Below, piece by piece: positions 36,696-47,444 of a DNA stretch of 64,000 nucleotides. Under the pieces are notes generated by a model, which was given only the letters and a program-made list of their open reading frames with translations, made no database searches and was not told where the DNA came from. The DNA comes from Paracoccus onchidii (GTDB taxonomy: Bacteria > Pseudomonadota > Alphaproteobacteria > Rhodobacterales > Rhodobacteraceae): positions 62,001-126,000 of the forward strand of contig NZ_JAQBIE010000009.1 of NCBI RefSeq assembly GCF_028294535.1. Reading direction: 5' to 3'. Positions within the stretch are counted from its first letter, which is position 1. Every line of letters starts with the position of its first letter. The translations under genes were made by a program, and so were the position numbers.

Positions 36696-38113
36696 GCCGC
36701 CTTCCCTTGCAAGCGCGCCGGCAACCCGTTCGCCCAGGCCGAAATCGTGCCCGCCCCCAGGCACACGACCATATCGCCGGGACGCGCCTGTTCACGGACC
36801 AGCCGTTCCAGATCGTCCTCGGACAGGATCGCGCGTGCATGGCGATGCCCATGGGCGATCAGCCCGGCAACAAGATCATCGCGCCCGGCCCCGGCAATCG
36901 GATCCTCACCCGCCGCATACACATCAGAAATCGCAACGACGTCGGCTTCATTGAAACAGGTGCAGAAATCATCGAACAAAGATGCCAGGCGCGAAAAGCG
37001 GTGCGGCTGATGCACCGCGATGACCCGGCCCTCGGTGGCCTGACGCGCGGCCTTCAACACGGCGGCGATTTCCACCGGGTGATGGCCATAATCGTCGATG
37101 ATGGTCACGCCACCGACCTCTCCGACGCGGGTGAAACGCCGCCCCACCCCGCCGAACTTGGCCAGCGCATCGCGAATTTCTGCCTTTTTCATGCCCAGAT
37201 GACGCGCTACGGCCACCGCCGCCAGACAATTCGACACGTTGTGATCGCCCGGCATCGGCAGGGTGCAACCCTCGATCACCTCGACATTTTCGGCATCGCT
37301 TTCACCCTGCAGCGCCACGTCGAAATGCGCGATCCCCTTGGCATAATGCAGATTGATGGCGCGCACATCGGCCTGCGCGTTGAACCCAAAGGTTACGACG
37401 CGGCGATCGGTCAGCTTGCCGACCAGTGCCTGAACTTCCGGGTGGTCGGTGCAGCAGACGGCCAGCCCGTAAAACGGCACGCCCGAGGCAAAGTTGTAAA
37501 AACCCTGACGCAGCGCATCAAAACTGCCCCAATGTTCCATATGCTCGGGGTCGATATTCGTGATGATCGCGATATCAGCGGGCAAGCGGTTGAAGCTGCC
37601 GTCGGATTCATCGGCCTCGACAACCATCCATTCGCCCTCGCCCGCCCTTGCGTTCGAACCATAGGCGTGAATGACGCCGCCATTGATCACGGTCGGATCG
37701 ATGCCGCCTGCATCCAGCAGCGTGGCAACCATCGTGGTCGTCGTCGTCTTGCCATGCGTTCCGGCAATCGCGATGTTGGATTTCATCCGCATCAGTTCGG
37801 CCAGCATTTCAGCGCGGCGCACCACGGGCAGGCCACGACGGCGGGCCTCTTCCAATTCGGGGTTGCCCTTCTTGATCGCGGTCGAGATCACGACAACACC
37901 GGCGGCCCCGATATTTTCCTGGCTTTGACCTTCGAAAATGGTAGCCCCCAGTTCGGCCAGCCGATCCGTGATCTTGGAACGCTTCAGGTCGCTGCCCTGC
38001 ACTTGATAGCCAAGGGTCAGCAGCACCTCGGCAATCCCCGACATGCCGATACCACCGATGCCGACGAAATGGATCGGCCCCAGTTCATGGGGCAGTTTGG
38101 TCGCGGCATTCAT
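36692..38113 (-). CDS. murC: UDP-N-acetylmuramate--L-alanine ligase
   Basis: MurC adds L-alanine to UDP-MurNAc, the first amino acid of the stem peptide. The 473-residue protein has [20 protein letters not shown] near the N-terminus. The ATP-binding motif [11 protein letters not shown] is near 117 and EADESDGSF near 171, followed by the Mur ligase C-terminal domain ([17 protein letters not shown]). It overlaps murG by 4 nt and the DUF2484 gene by 4 nt. Confidence 0.97.
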   Translation of the reverse strand: MNAATKLPHELGPIHFVGIGGIGMSGIAEVLLTLGYQVQGSDLKRSKITDRLAELGATIFEGQSQENIGAAGVVVISTAIKKGNPELEEARRRGLPVVRRAEMLAELMRMKSNIAIAGTHGKTTTTTMVATLLDAGGIDPTVINGGVIHAYGSNARAGEGEWMVVEADESDGSFNRLPADIAIITNIDPEHMEHWGSFDALRQGFYNFASGVPFYGLAVCCTDHPEVQALVGKLTDRRVVTFGFNAQADVRAINLHYAKGIAHFDVALQGESDAENVEVIEGCTLPMPGDHNVSNCLAAVAVARHLGMKKAEIRDALAKFGGVGRRFTRVGEVGGVTIIDDYGHHPVEIAAVLKAARQATEGRVIAVHQPHRFSRLASLFDDFCTCFNEADVVAISDVYAAGEDPIAGAGRDDLVAGLIAHGHRHARAILSEDDLERLVREQARPGDMVVCLGAGTISAWANGLPARLQGKAA

Positions 38114-39195
38114 TTCGCTATCTCCGTGACTAATTCATAAAGGCGCCGGGCCGCATCGGGCCGGCCAAGTGCCAACGCCGCCTGGGCCATCGCCCTGGCC
38201 TGCGCCGGTTGTTCCAGGATCGCGCGGATGTCGCGCGTCATCCGTTCCGGGTCAAGCCCTGCTTCCGGATAGATTTGCGCCGCCCCCGCCGATTCCAGCG
38301 CGCGGGCATTGGCGGTCTGATGATCCCCTGTCGCGGCCGCAAAGGGAATCAGCATCGCTGGACGTCCGACCACACAGATATCGGCGATCGAAGACGCCCC
38401 AGACCTGCTGATGACCAATTGCGCACGGGCAAGCCGATCGGGAACATCGGTAAAGAATGGCTCGACCTCGGCCCGCACCCCGGCCTGTTGATAGGCCCGG
38501 ATCACGCGCTCGCCATCTTCGGCCCGCGCCTGGTGGCTGACATGCAGCCTTGCCCGCAACGTATCAGGTAGGCCCGCAATCGCCGCCGGGATCACATCCG
38601 ACAACACCCGCGCCCCCTGGCTGCCACCGATCACCAGCAGATGTACATCACCATCGCCCGCCGCCTGATAGGGCGCAGAAGCATGCCCCAGAACGGCATT
38701 GCGCACCGGGTTGCCGGTGTGGACGCCTTCGACACCGGCGGGCAATTCGGTCGGCCAGGTCCCACAGGCCACACGATGCACCCGTCGCGCGAACAGGCGA
38801 TTGACCCGCCCCATCACGCCGTTCTGCTCATGAATCATGCGCGGCAAACCCATGCTCAGCGCGGCCGCCATTGCGGGAATTGTCGGATAGCCGCCAAAGC
38901 CGATCACGACGGCGGGGCGATCCTTGCGAAACTCGGCGCGCGCAGCCAACACGCCAGCCGCGATCTTGAATGGCGCGCCTAGCTTTCCAGCGACACCGCC
39001 CCGTGCGGTCGTGGCCGATTTGACAATGCTGCGCTCGACCTGATCGGGAAAACCGCCCGCATAGCGCGCGCCCCGGTCATCGGTCGAAAGCCGGACCCGC
39101 CAGCCTTCTGCCAACAGCAGTTCTGCCAGCGACTGCGCAGGAAACATATGTCCACCGGTCCCCCCGGCAGCAATCAATGCAAGTCGCTTGGCCAT
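38110..39195 (-). CDS. murG: UDP-GlcNAc:lipid I N-acetylglucosaminyltransferase MurG
   Basis: MurG adds GlcNAc to lipid I to make lipid II on the inner face of the membrane. The 361-residue GT-B glycosyltransferase has the loop [12 protein letters not shown] near residues 9-20, a second G-rich loop [11 protein letters not shown] near 186 and [12 protein letters not shown] near 265. The ATG at 39195 overlaps the ftsW stop in TGATG. The stop overlaps murC by 4 nt, so ftsW, murG, murC and the DUF2484 gene form a tightly coupled run. Confidence 0.97.
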   Translation of the reverse strand: MAKRLALIAAGGTGGHMFPAQSLAELLLAEGWRVRLSTDDRGARYAGGFPDQVERSIVKSATTARGGVAGKLGAPFKIAAGVLAARAEFRKDRPAVVIGFGGYPTIPAMAAALSMGLPRMIHEQNGVMGRVNRLFARRVHRVACGTWPTELPAGVEGVHTGNPVRNAVLGHASAPYQAAGDGDVHLLVIGGSQGARVLSDVIPAAIAGLPDTLRARLHVSHQARAEDGERVIRAYQQAGVRAEVEPFFTDVPDRLARAQLVISRSGASSIADICVVGRPAMLIPFAAATGDHQTANARALESAGAAQIYPEAGLDPERMTRDIRAILEQPAQARAMAQAALALGRPDAARRLYELVTEIAK

Positions 39196-40358
39196 CAACG
39201 TCTCCGCCGCAGAATTTCAGCCATCTCGCCCTGAGGGCGGGTGCGCGTCAGTGCCAGCAACATCCCCAACGCAATTCCGGATGCAATCACCGACGACCCC
39301 CCATAGCTGACGAAAGGCAGGGTCATGCCCTTGGCGGGCAGCAGGCGCACCGCAACGCCCATGTTGATCAGGGCCTGCACCCCAAAGGCGCAGGCAAGAC
39401 CGGTTCCGGCAATGCGCACGAACGGATCGCGTTCCTTCAACAACCGCAGCAAAGAGCGGACAACGATGGTGCAGTAAAGCGTGATGATCGCCAGGACCAT
39501 GATCAGGCCATATTCCTCGGCGGCGACGGCGATGATGAAATCGGTATGCGCGTCAGGCAACGACCACTTCACCGTACCCTCGCCGACACCTACGCCAAAG
39601 AACCCGCCTTCCTGAATCGCGTTCGTTGCATATCCGATCTGGGTGCGCGGATCGATGTCAGGGGACAGAAAACCGTTGATGCGGCGTGCAAAATGCTCGG
39701 ATGCGCCATAGGCAAAGAACCCGCCGGCAATGGCCAGTCCGGCAACGCCCAGCAGCAAGATCATCGGCGCTCCGGCCACGAAATACATCACAAGCCAGGA
39801 AAACAGCACCAAAGAGGCCTGGCCGAAATCGGGTTGCAAGGCCAGCAGCATGACGATGACGACCAGGGCAAAGAACGAATAGATCTTGCCGGGCGGTCCC
39901 CCGACCTCCTGGCTGGCTGCCATGAACCACGCACAAAGCGCGACAAAACCGGGCTTGAGAAATTCGGATGGCTGCAAGGACACGAACCCAAGGCTAAGCC
40001 AGCGCGTCGCGCCCTTGCCGAAATCCGTGCCTATGAACGGCAATGCAACGATCAGGGCAAAAGACAGCAGAAAGCCCAGCACACCGATCCGGCGAATCTG
40101 TCGCGGAGACAGCATCGAAATGACCAGCATCACGCACAGCGCCATACCGCCGAACACGGCCTGACGTTGGACATAATAAAAACGCGGCAGATTGTTTTTT
40201 TCTGCCAAGGGCACCGACGCCGCCAAGCCCAGAAGCAAGCCGATCGTGAACAGCCCCAGCACACAGGCCAGCGACCATTTATCAAGTGTTCGCCACCAAC
40301 GTGGAAGAATCGGGTCACCCGCCCGCACGGGCGTGGTGCCAAAGACCATCTCGGTCAT
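39195..40358 (-). CDS. ftsW: Septal peptidoglycan glycosyltransferase FtsW (SEDS)
   Basis: FtsW polymerises lipid II at the septum together with a class B penicillin-binding protein. The 387-residue protein has about ten membrane helices and SEDS motifs: [20 protein letters not shown] near 115, [19 protein letters not shown] near 257 and [15 protein letters not shown] near 344. Length is normal. It is the first gene of the wall cluster seen here. The usual upstream genes mraY and murD are absent, and ccdA lies there instead. Confidence 0.96.
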   Translation of the reverse strand: MTEMVFGTTPVRAGDPILPRWWRTLDKWSLACVLGLFTIGLLLGLAASVPLAEKNNLPRFYYVQRQAVFGGMALCVMLVISMLSPRQIRRIGVLGFLLSFALIVALPFIGTDFGKGATRWLSLGFVSLQPSEFLKPGFVALCAWFMAASQEVGGPPGKIYSFFALVVIVMLLALQPDFGQASLVLFSWLVMYFVAGAPMILLLGVAGLAIAGGFFAYGASEHFARRINGFLSPDIDPRTQIGYATNAIQEGGFFGVGVGEGTVKWSLPDAHTDFIIAVAAEEYGLIMVLAIITLYCTIVVRSLLRLLKERDPFVRIAGTGLACAFGVQALINMGVAVRLLPAKGMTLPFVSYGGSSVIASGIALGMLLALTRTRPQGEMAEILRRRR

Positions 40359-40488
40359 GGGGATACCGCCGTCACTGCCTCTGCTCTGTCCGGTTTTCCG
40401 GATCTGGCACTTAGGATAGCGCGATTTTCACCATCGCGCCACCGTCTATTCAGGCCTGAACACACAAGGCCGTGGGCATCATTGCCTA

Positions 40489-41232
40489 TCAGCCCAAAGT
40501 CGCCAGCGCGGGAAAGGTTTCCAGCAGCCAATAGGAAAAGGTCGAAAACGCGCCCGTCACCAGCATCAGGCCGACCACGACAAGCAACACCCCCATCACT
40601 CGCTCGATCGTCTTGAGATATGGCTTGATCCGATTCATCAGCCCGACGGCTCGCTTGATGAAAATCGCGGCCAGCAAAAACGGAATCCCGAGGCCAAGCG
40701 CATAGACCGCCAGCAACGCCGTGCCCCGCGACATTTCCCCACCTGCCGCCGCCAAGGACAGGATCATGCCAAGCTGCGGGCCGATGCAGGGGGTCCATCC
40801 AAAGGCAAAGGCAAGCCCAAGCACATATGCGCCAACGGCACCCCCGCCCTGTTGCCCCGCTTCGAGCCGGGCCTCTTGGTCAAGAAACGGAATGCGGAAT
40901 ATGTGCAGGAAATGCAGCCCCATGACCATGACCACCACCCCGGCAGCCTTGGACAAAAGATCCTGATATTGCAGAAATGCGCGCCCGAACGCCGAGGCGG
41001 CAAATCCCATGATCAGGAACACCGTGGACAGCCCCATCACGAAGAAGATGGCCGGCAGAACGGCGCTGCGCTCGCCCGTTTTCAGGCCATTCACCCCGAC
41101 ACCGGTCATATAGGCCAGGTAAGGCGGCACGATCGGCAACACACAGGGCGAAAGAAACGACAGGACCCCCGCGAGCATCGCGATAAAGGCGGCGGGCAGA
41201 AAAGCGGCGGTGGCGAGTTCGATTCCAAACAT
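40489..41232 (-). CDS. ccdA: Cytochrome c biogenesis protein CcdA (DsbD-type membrane domain)
   Basis: CcdA carries reducing power across the inner membrane from thioredoxin to periplasmic thiol proteins such as CcmG. The 247-residue protein has six membrane helices. The paired redox cysteines lie in LSPCVLPIVPPYLAYM near residue 29 and in WTPCIGPQLG near 150. I chose ATG 41232 (MFGIELATAAFLP) because the first helix follows directly. It is transcribed in the same direction as ftsW, 130 nt upstream of it. Its partners are likely the ccm genes at 52-55 kb. Confidence 0.93.
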   Translation of the reverse strand: MFGIELATAAFLPAAFIAMLAGVLSFLSPCVLPIVPPYLAYMTGVGVNGLKTGERSAVLPAIFFVMGLSTVFLIMGFAASAFGRAFLQYQDLLSKAAGVVVMVMGLHFLHIFRIPFLDQEARLEAGQQGGGAVGAYVLGLAFAFGWTPCIGPQLGMILSLAAAGGEMSRGTALLAVYALGLGIPFLLAAIFIKRAVGLMNRIKPYLKTIERVMGVLLVVVGLMLVTGAFSTFSYWLLETFPALATLG

Positions 41233-41300
41233 GTCGCGCAGATTACCCGTTATCCCGTCAGGCAACAGAGGGCATTTCGTCACGCTTGCGTGGGTGGCAA

Positions 41301-41333
41301 AGAAAAACGGGCGCAGCCTTTGCCACGCCCGTT
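41301..41333 (-). terminator. Intrinsic terminator of rne
   Basis: On the minus strand AACGGGCG and CGCCCGTT (41333-41326 and 41313-41306) enclose a 12-nt loop. They are followed by TTTCTTTGCC. It lies about 25 nt after the rne stop. Confidence 0.7.
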
Positions 41334-41356
41334 CCGTTCAATCAGTTGCCCCGGGC

Positions 41357-44098
41357 TCAGCGGCCTGCCGACCACCAGCCACGGCGCTTGGGCTTGGCTT
41401 CGGGTGCCTTGGCCGCCGCGGGCTCGGCCATGTCATTGGCGCTTTCCCGAACCACCGGTTCGGGCGTTGGCTCGGGCGCCGGTTCCAAGGTTGCAACATC
41501 TGCAGGTTCGGCGGTCTCGGCAACAACAGCTTCTTCCTGGCCGGAGGCAGATTGCGACGGTGCCGGATCAATGGTTCCGGTTTCCACCGCATCGCGCGCG
41601 GCAGCATCCTGCCCGGCCTCAACCTGATCAACCGGTGCTTTCAGCGGGCCATCCTCGACCTTCTCCGCCGCTTTGTCAGAGGCAGCGTTGTCGTAACCTT
41701 GATTCACCCCCGGCAATGCCTCAGCCGCGCTGTCATCCGCCTGATCGCGCAGATCCACCACCTCGGGCAAAGGTGCGGGTTGCGGATTCGCCTTGGGCTT
41801 GCGGCTGCGACTGCGGCTGCGGGATTTTGCCTTGGGTGTTTCCGATGACTGCTCCTCGGACTTCACCTCGGCAGAGCCATCCTTAGGGGACGGGTCATTC
41901 GTGTCCTCAGCACCCTCGGGTCGGTCATCTTGCGCAGCGTCTTTGCCGTCGTCGGAGGCCAAGGCCCCGTCAGCGTCGTTCACGTCACCGTCATTCGCGT
42001 TCACGGCCTCGGAATGATCATCACTGCGATCGCCCGATTTCCGGCGGCGGCGGCGACGGCGGCTGCGGCGGCTGCGGCCGTTTTCGCCACTGTCATCCTC
42101 GGCGCTTTCGGCACGGCTTTCAGCGACGTTATCCTTGTCCTCTTCGGATTCGGGCAGATCATCTTCATCGTCGATCTGAGCCATAAGCTCTGCATCGACC
42201 GACAAGGCCGCCTGCGAGGCTTCGGGAACGAAACGGGTCGCCGTCTTGAATTTCTCAATCACGAAATCGGGCGATACCAATGCCGGATCGGCCTCGACCC
42301 GAACAGCCATGCCATATCGCTGTTCGACACCGGCGATATGTTCGCGCTTGGCGTTGATCAGGAAATTGCTCACAGCGACCGGTGCCTTGACCAGAACTTC
42401 GCGCGAGCGTTTGCGCGTGCCCTCTTCCTCGATCGCACGCAGGATGGTCAGCGCAAGGCTGTCATCGCTGCGGATCAGGCCGGTCCCGTGGCAATGCGGA
42501 CAGGGCTGGGTCGTGCTTTCCAGCATGCCGGGGCGCAGACGCTGGCGCGACATCTCCATCAGGCCAAAGCCCGAAATGCGACCCACCTGAATACGCGCGC
42601 GGTCCGATTTCAGCCGGTCCTTCATGCGCTTTTCAACGGCGGTGTTGTTCTTGCGCTCTTCCATGTCGATGAAATCGATCACGATCAGACCGGCCAAATC
42701 GCGCAGGCGCAACTGACGGGCCACCTCGTCGGCAGCCTCGAGATTGGTCTTGAGCGCGGTGTCCTCGATCGAGCCTTCCTTCGTCGCCCGCCCCGAGTTC
42801 ACGTCGATGGCGACCAGCGCCTCGGTCACGCCGATGACGATGTAGCCCCCCGATTTCAGCTGCACGACCGGGTTGAACATGCCTCCCAGATAGCTTTCCA
42901 CCTGATAACGGGCAAAAAGCGGCATCTGATCGCCATAATGCTTCACGTTCTTGGCATGGGACGGCATGATCATCTTCATGAAGTCCTTGGCCGTGCGATA
43001 GCCCCGCTCGCCCTCGACCAACACCTCGTCGATCTCTTTGGAATACAGATCGCGAATGGTCCGCTTGATCAGATCGCCTTCTTCGTAAATCGCGGCAGGC
43101 GCCACGGATTTGAAGGTCAGGTCGCGGATCTGTTCCCACAAACGCAGCAGATATTCATAATCGCGACGGATCTCGGTCCGGGTGCGCTGGCTGCCCGCAG
43201 TGCGAATGATCAGCCCTGCCCCCTTGGGCACATCCAGTTCCGAGGCAATATCCTTCAGCTTCTTGCGATCCGAGGCGTTGGTGATCTTGCGGCTGATGCC
43301 GCCGCCACGGGCAGTGTTGGGCATCAACACACAATAGCGACCGGCCAGTGACAAATAGGTCGTCAGCGCGGCGCCCTTGTTGCCGCGCTCTTCCTTGACC
43401 ACCTGCACCAGCATGATCTGGCGGACCTTGATGACCTCCTGGATCTTGTAGCGACGCGGCCGCGGCTTTCTGGGCGCGCGGATTTCCTCGGTCACATCCT
43501 CGTCGGCGACGGATTCGATGGAATCGTCTTTCGCTTCGCCATCATCGGATGTGTTGGCGTCGTCACCGGAATCATCACCCGCATCGCCCTGATCCTGCGT
43601 GACAACAGGAACAGCGTCACTCGTCGGCTGTTCCGCCGCGCCATCAGCATCCTGCGATTGCACGGGATCACCCGCAGATGCCGCGTCATCCGCCCCCTCG
43701 GGAAGAGCCACCTCGGCCGACACGGTTTCATCCTTGCCCTCTGCCTTCGCGGGCCGGCTGCGGCGCGATTTCTTCGGCCGCGCCGCTTCCTCGGCCTCGA
43801 GGGCCTCGGCATAGGCGCGTTCTTCCGCCATCAGGGCTTCGCGATCCGCGGCGGGGATCTGGTAATAATCGGGATGTATTTCGGCAAAGGCCAGAAAGCC
43901 GTGGCGATTGCCGCCGTAATCCACGAATGCGGCCTGCAATGACGGTTCGACCCGCGTTACCTTGGCAAGGTATATATTGCCTGAAATCTGGCGCCTGTTT
44001 ACCGTCTCGAAATCAAATTCTTCGACTTTTGTTCCGTCGACCACAACCACCCGAGTTTCCTCGGGATGGGTGGCATCGATCAGCATTTTTTTTGCCAT
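41357..44098 (-). CDS. rne: Ribonuclease E
   Basis: RNase E is the main endonuclease of mRNA decay and rRNA processing and the scaffold of the degradosome. The 913-residue protein has an S1 domain near the N-terminus that is split by an acidic, low-complexity insert (about residues 95-225). The RNase E/G catalytic core follows, with VAIDVNSGR and VIDFIDMEE metal-site segments. The zinc-link is CPHCHGTG near 533. The long disordered C-terminal half alternates acidic and Arg/Lys-rich blocks (SRRSRRRRRRRKSG) that bind RNA and partners. I chose ATG 44098 (MAKKMLIDATHPEET); upstream codons are not conserved. The leader is long. Confidence 0.96.
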   Translation of the reverse strand: MAKKMLIDATHPEETRVVVVDGTKVEEFDFETVNRRQISGNIYLAKVTRVEPSLQAAFVDYGGNRHGFLAFAEIHPDYYQIPAADREALMAEERAYAEALEAEEAARPKKSRRSRPAKAEGKDETVSAEVALPEGADDAASAGDPVQSQDADGAAEQPTSDAVPVVTQDQGDAGDDSGDDANTSDDGEAKDDSIESVADEDVTEEIRAPRKPRPRRYKIQEVIKVRQIMLVQVVKEERGNKGAALTTYLSLAGRYCVLMPNTARGGGISRKITNASDRKKLKDIASELDVPKGAGLIIRTAGSQRTRTEIRRDYEYLLRLWEQIRDLTFKSVAPAAIYEEGDLIKRTIRDLYSKEIDEVLVEGERGYRTAKDFMKMIMPSHAKNVKHYGDQMPLFARYQVESYLGGMFNPVVQLKSGGYIVIGVTEALVAIDVNSGRATKEGSIEDTALKTNLEAADEVARQLRLRDLAGLIVIDFIDMEERKNNTAVEKRMKDRLKSDRARIQVGRISGFGLMEMSRQRLRPGMLESTTQPCPHCHGTGLIRSDDSLALTILRAIEEEGTRKRSREVLVKAPVAVSNFLINAKREHIAGVEQRYGMAVRVEADPALVSPDFVIEKFKTATRFVPEASQAALSVDAELMAQIDDEDDLPESEEDKDNVAESRAESAEDDSGENGRSRRSRRRRRRRKSGDRSDDHSEAVNANDGDVNDADGALASDDGKDAAQDDRPEGAEDTNDPSPKDGSAEVKSEEQSSETPKAKSRSRSRSRKPKANPQPAPLPEVVDLRDQADDSAAEALPGVNQGYDNAASDKAAEKVEDGPLKAPVDQVEAGQDAAARDAVETGTIDPAPSQSASGQEEAVVAETAEPADVATLEPAPEPTPEPVVRESANDMAEPAAAKAPEAKPKRRGWWSAGR

Positions 44099-44781
44099 TG
44101 TTTTTTCTTTCACGCGGCATCCTGCCCGGCGGCGCCAACTGGCCCGCATGACGAATACTGCTGGATGATTGGGACGCGGAAACGGCAATGGGTCTGCAGA
44201 TCAGTCCGGCACGGCCTCTGGCCTGCCCTCTGGGATCTTGTCCGTCCACTGCACGCGTCATCGCGTCTGTTCCTTACGAAGGCCCGTCGGTCGAAGACTG
44301 ACCGGGCCACTGTCTGACATCGCCCCGATCGCGACCAAGCACGTCCTGAGGCGGGTTTTCCGCGTGGCACATCGTCTGCCGATCTGGCTGAAACCAGAGG
44401 TGCCGCGCTGCGAAACTGATGGCGCAGGGCAACCCCAAGTTGAGGGCGCAATACGCGTCCTATCAACATAGAGGCGGTAGCGGGGAAATTTCAATGCCAA
44501 AACCGCGCCAACCCCATTCCCGTGCCGCTTTCCTGATGGCCCGGCACCGTCCCCGGCCTTCCAGAACCTGACGTTACGGCAGCCGCCGGGAATGACGCGG
44601 CGCGGCAAACGACCGCGCAACAACTGTCTGACTTTTGTTCGCAAGCCCATGAAAGCACGGAATTTGCGGATAGTTCGCACCTGCAGCAACAGCCTTCACG
44701 CAGCCTTAACAGTTCTTTCACGCCTCTGTCGCAACATCGGCATATTCCATCGCCCGAAAGTGGCTGTTCAGGAGGTCCGGA
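44099..44781. other. 683-nt gap: probable long rne leader and start region of the hydrolase gene
   Basis: No convincing gene lies here. On the minus strand it would hold an rne 5' leader of about 360 nt, similar in length to the self-regulating rne leader of E. coli. On the plus strand it holds the control region of the hydrolase gene, with AGGAGG at the end. Short open frames are present on both strands but lack a consistent codon bias. Confidence 0.5.
44465..44494 (-). promoter_or_regulatory. Candidate promoter of rne
   Basis: On the minus strand TTGAAA (44494-44489) and TATGTT (44470-44465) are 18 nt apart. Transcription from here would give an rne leader of about 360 nt. Sequence match only. 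Confidence 0.4.
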
Positions 44782-45678
44782 ATGCCGGTCGTCAAGGTCA
44801 ATGCCCATCACCAGCCGTCACAGCGGCTATGGCAGACCGCCGACAAGCTGTCCGAAGGCGCGCCCATCATCGTGATGGTCCACGGATATCGCTATTCACC
44901 TTCGGAGCCAGCCCATGACCCACACCGCCACATTCTGTCCCTCGATCCCGATCGGCGTTGCCGCCGATCCACCTCTTGGCCGCGCGCCTTGGGCTTTGGA
45001 ACCGGTGACCCGATGCAAGGCCTTGCGCTGGCATATGGATGGGAAGCCCGCGGCAGCCTGGGCCGCGCGTATCGCCGCGCAGGCGAGGCAGGCAAGACGT
45101 TGGCGGGGATCGTTTCCCGGCTGGCGGATCAGACCCGGCGCCCGATCGCGATCATCGGCCACTCGCTGGGGGCGCGCGTCGCGCTTCAGGCAATGAATGA
45201 TGCCGATCCCGGAAGCATCGGCCGCATCATCCTGCTTACGGGCGCCGAGTTTCGTGACAGCGCCGCGCTGGCGCTGACGTCGGATGCGGGCCGTCGGGCC
45301 GAGATTATCAACATCACCTCGCGTGAAAACGACCTGTTCGATTTTGCACTGGAACAATGGCTGGCCCGGGGTCGGCGGCAGGCATTGGGCTTTGGCCTCG
45401 ACAAGCCCGCACGAAATTGGGTCGATGTGCAGATCGACCACGGCGAAACCCTGTCTGCGCTGGAAGAAATGGGGTTCCCGACGGAACGCAGGCCATTGCG
45501 CTTGTCGCATTGGACGCCCTATTTGCGCCGCGGATTGTTCGAATTCTATCGTACGGCCTTGTGCCAGCCCTGGGCGCTGCCCTTGGCTGCGCTGCATACG
45601 CGCCTGCCGGGACGTATCGAACCCCGCTGGTCACGCCTGCTGGCCGCCCCCTCCACGCTGGAAGCAATGCGCACCTGA
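44782..45678 (+). CDS. Alpha/beta hydrolase of unknown substrate
   Basis: The 298-residue cytoplasmic protein has the alpha/beta hydrolase pattern: VMVHGY near residue 33, which would give the oxyanion site, and the nucleophile elbow GHSLGA near 126-131. An aspartate or histidine acid-base pair may lie in the C-terminal half (VDVQIDHGETLSALEEMG). The ATG at 44782 follows the strong site AGGAGG. There is no signal peptide and no sub-family match that would name a substrate. It is convergent with yciB, 19 nt between stops. Confidence 0.85.
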   Translation: MPVVKVNAHHQPSQRLWQTADKLSEGAPIIVMVHGYRYSPSEPAHDPHRHILSLDPDRRCRRSTSWPRALGFGTGDPMQGLALAYGWEARGSLGRAYRRAGEAGKTLAGIVSRLADQTRRPIAIIGHSLGARVALQAMNDADPGSIGRIILLTGAEFRDSAALALTSDAGRRAEIINITSRENDLFDFALEQWLARGRRQALGFGLDKPARNWVDVQIDHGETLSALEEMGFPTERRPLRLSHWTPYLRRGLFEFYRTALCQPWALPLAALHTRLPGRIEPRWSRLLAAPSTLEAMRT

Positions 45679-45697
45679 CATCAGCCCTGCCCTGACA

Positions 45698-46306
45698 TCA
45701 GCCCTGCTTGTCGCTGTCACCGTCCTGAAGCGCATGCGCCTTGAACAAGCCTGCATTGGCGATCAGGAATGCAAACAACATCAGCGGCAGACCAAAGGTC
45801 TTGAAATAGACCCATGTGTTTTCCGACATCGTGCGCCAGACAAGTTCATTCGCGACCGCAAGCGCCAGAAACAGAATGACCATGCGCAGGGTCAGCTTGC
45901 GCCACCCGTCTGCATCCATCGGCAACGCCTCTGACAACACCACCTGCAACCAGTTCCTGCCAGTCAGCAGGCTAAAGCCCAGCAAGGCAGCAAACAGCAT
46001 GTAAATCATGGTCGGCTTCATCTTGAAGAACCGCGGATCGTTCAGCCAGACTGAAAGCCCTCCGAACACCACAACCAGAACGAGCGTGGCGATCTGCATG
46101 GGCGCCAGCTTTCCGGTCAGGCGCCACTGGACCAACGTCGCGATGGCCAATGCCGGAATGAAAACCAGTGTCGCGAATATGAACGCGCTGTAATCCTGCC
46201 CCCAGAGGGTGACGGTGTCACCGCGTTTGAGCACAAAGACCAGAAAGAACAGAAGAACAGGCCCCAGTTCCAAGGCCGGTTTCACCCAGGGTTTCTGATC
46301 TTTCAT
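45698..46306 (-). CDS. yciB: Inner membrane septation protein A family (YciB/IspZ)
   Basis: YciB-type proteins are small inner-membrane proteins needed for normal septation and envelope integrity in some bacteria. The exact role is unclear. The 202-residue product has about five membrane helices with KPALELGPVLLFFLVF near the start, PTMIYMLFAALLGFSLLTGR in the middle and ANELVWRTMSENTWVYFKTF near the end, which are family signatures. I chose ATG 46306 (MKDQKPWVKP). Confidence 0.92.
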   Translation of the reverse strand: MKDQKPWVKPALELGPVLLFFLVFVLKRGDTVTLWGQDYSAFIFATLVFIPALAIATLVQWRLTGKLAPMQIATLVLVVVFGGLSVWLNDPRFFKMKPTMIYMLFAALLGFSLLTGRNWLQVVLSEALPMDADGWRKLTLRMVILFLALAVANELVWRTMSENTWVYFKTFGLPLMLFAFLIANAGLFKAHALQDGDSDKQG

Positions 46307-46382
46307 CTGCCGTATGCCTTTCCGTTCAGGTCGATCAGCCCGATATATATGTATGCAGGGGCTGAATGACAAAGCCTCGCGC

Positions 46383-47333
46383 TCAGTCCAGCGGTATCGC
46401 CGCCAGAATCGGACCGGGCAATTCGGTATCCCCCAGTTCCTGCTGGATCAAAAGGGCGTGCCGGGTATCGGGTGGATATTGTTCGCCGCTGGTGTCATCG
46501 GGCCGGACCGTCATGCGCAACGGCTGTTCCCCTGTCCAGTTGGCCAGTTCGTCCAACCCAAGCACCACATTCACATAGGTAATCGTGCGACCGCGGTTTT
46601 CCCCTGACGTCACCTGCACCTGCCGTTCCGGCGCAAAGCGCACCAGCAGGACATCGACAGGTCCGCCCAGCTCTGACAAGGGCATCAGTTCGATCGTCTC
46701 GCCATCTGCGGTACTTTCCCGCTGGACGCTCAGCATTGCGGGGGCGATGCGATGCGATTCGATCAGGTTCATGACCTGCGCCGGGCCAGGGGCAACCGCG
46801 GTATCGCGCCCGTCAATGATCAGTTGCGGCGTATACAGGGCCCGTTCGCCCGATGCGCGCGCGTAACCTTCCTGCCGCTGCGTGAATTCCGGCTGAGCAA
46901 AGCTGTCGGTCCAGCCCAGATAGTCCCAGTAATCGACATGAAACGACAACGGCAGGATGCCGGGCTGATCCGACATCCGCGCAATCATCGCATCTGCGGG
47001 GGGACAGGACGAACATCCCTGCGAGGTAAACAGCTCGACGACCACGGGCATTGCAGCGATCGGCATACGATCCATCGGCGGAGCGGACCCCGACGAGGCG
47101 AACCCGTTGAATGACGCCCCGCCCCCGGTGGCGAAATTCATGGCATCCGGCGACATGCGCCCCGGATCATCGGGCGCGGAAATCACGGGCGCCCCATCAC
47201 CTTGCTGCGCCTGCAATGCCGAAGGAACCCAGGGAATCGCCAATGACAATGCAACCATAGCCCCACGGCACAAGTTATGTGTCCGAGCGATAACGCCGTT
47301 GCTGCCAAAACTGATCTTGCGCCGAATGAACAT
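46383..47333 (-). CDS. DUF1223 exported thioredoxin-fold protein
   Basis: The 316-residue product has a likely signal peptide (about residues 1-42, hydrophobic MVALSLAIPWVPSALQA). The DUF1223 domain follows, opening with VVVELFTSQGCSSCPPADAM. The CSSC pair and the thioredoxin-like fold suggest a periplasmic redox role, but no substrate is known. HVDYWDYLGWTDSFA is another family mark. The ATG at 47333 and one at 47345 are both possible, and neither has a strong ribosome binding site. It is divergent from acnA. Confidence 0.87.
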   Translation of the reverse strand: MFIRRKISFGSNGVIARTHNLCRGAMVALSLAIPWVPSALQAQQGDGAPVISAPDDPGRMSPDAMNFATGGGASFNGFASSGSAPPMDRMPIAAMPVVVELFTSQGCSSCPPADAMIARMSDQPGILPLSFHVDYWDYLGWTDSFAQPEFTQRQEGYARASGERALYTPQLIIDGRDTAVAPGPAQVMNLIESHRIAPAMLSVQRESTADGETIELMPLSELGGPVDVLLVRFAPERQVQVTSGENRGRTITYVNVVLGLDELANWTGEQPLRMTVRPDDTSGEQYPPDTRHALLIQQELGDTELPGPILAAIPLD

Positions 47334-47444
47334 ACCAACTTGCATAGCTGCACCAGGCGCACCTGAACAAATCAACGCTTTGTTAGCCGATGCGTGAACA
47401 CACCACCGTGCTTCCTGAGCAACAGGATCGTGAACGGTATACCA

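Noticed and set aside
41930..43351. 473-codon plus-strand open frame opposite rne
   Set aside because: Shadow frame of rne, with no start signal or known family.
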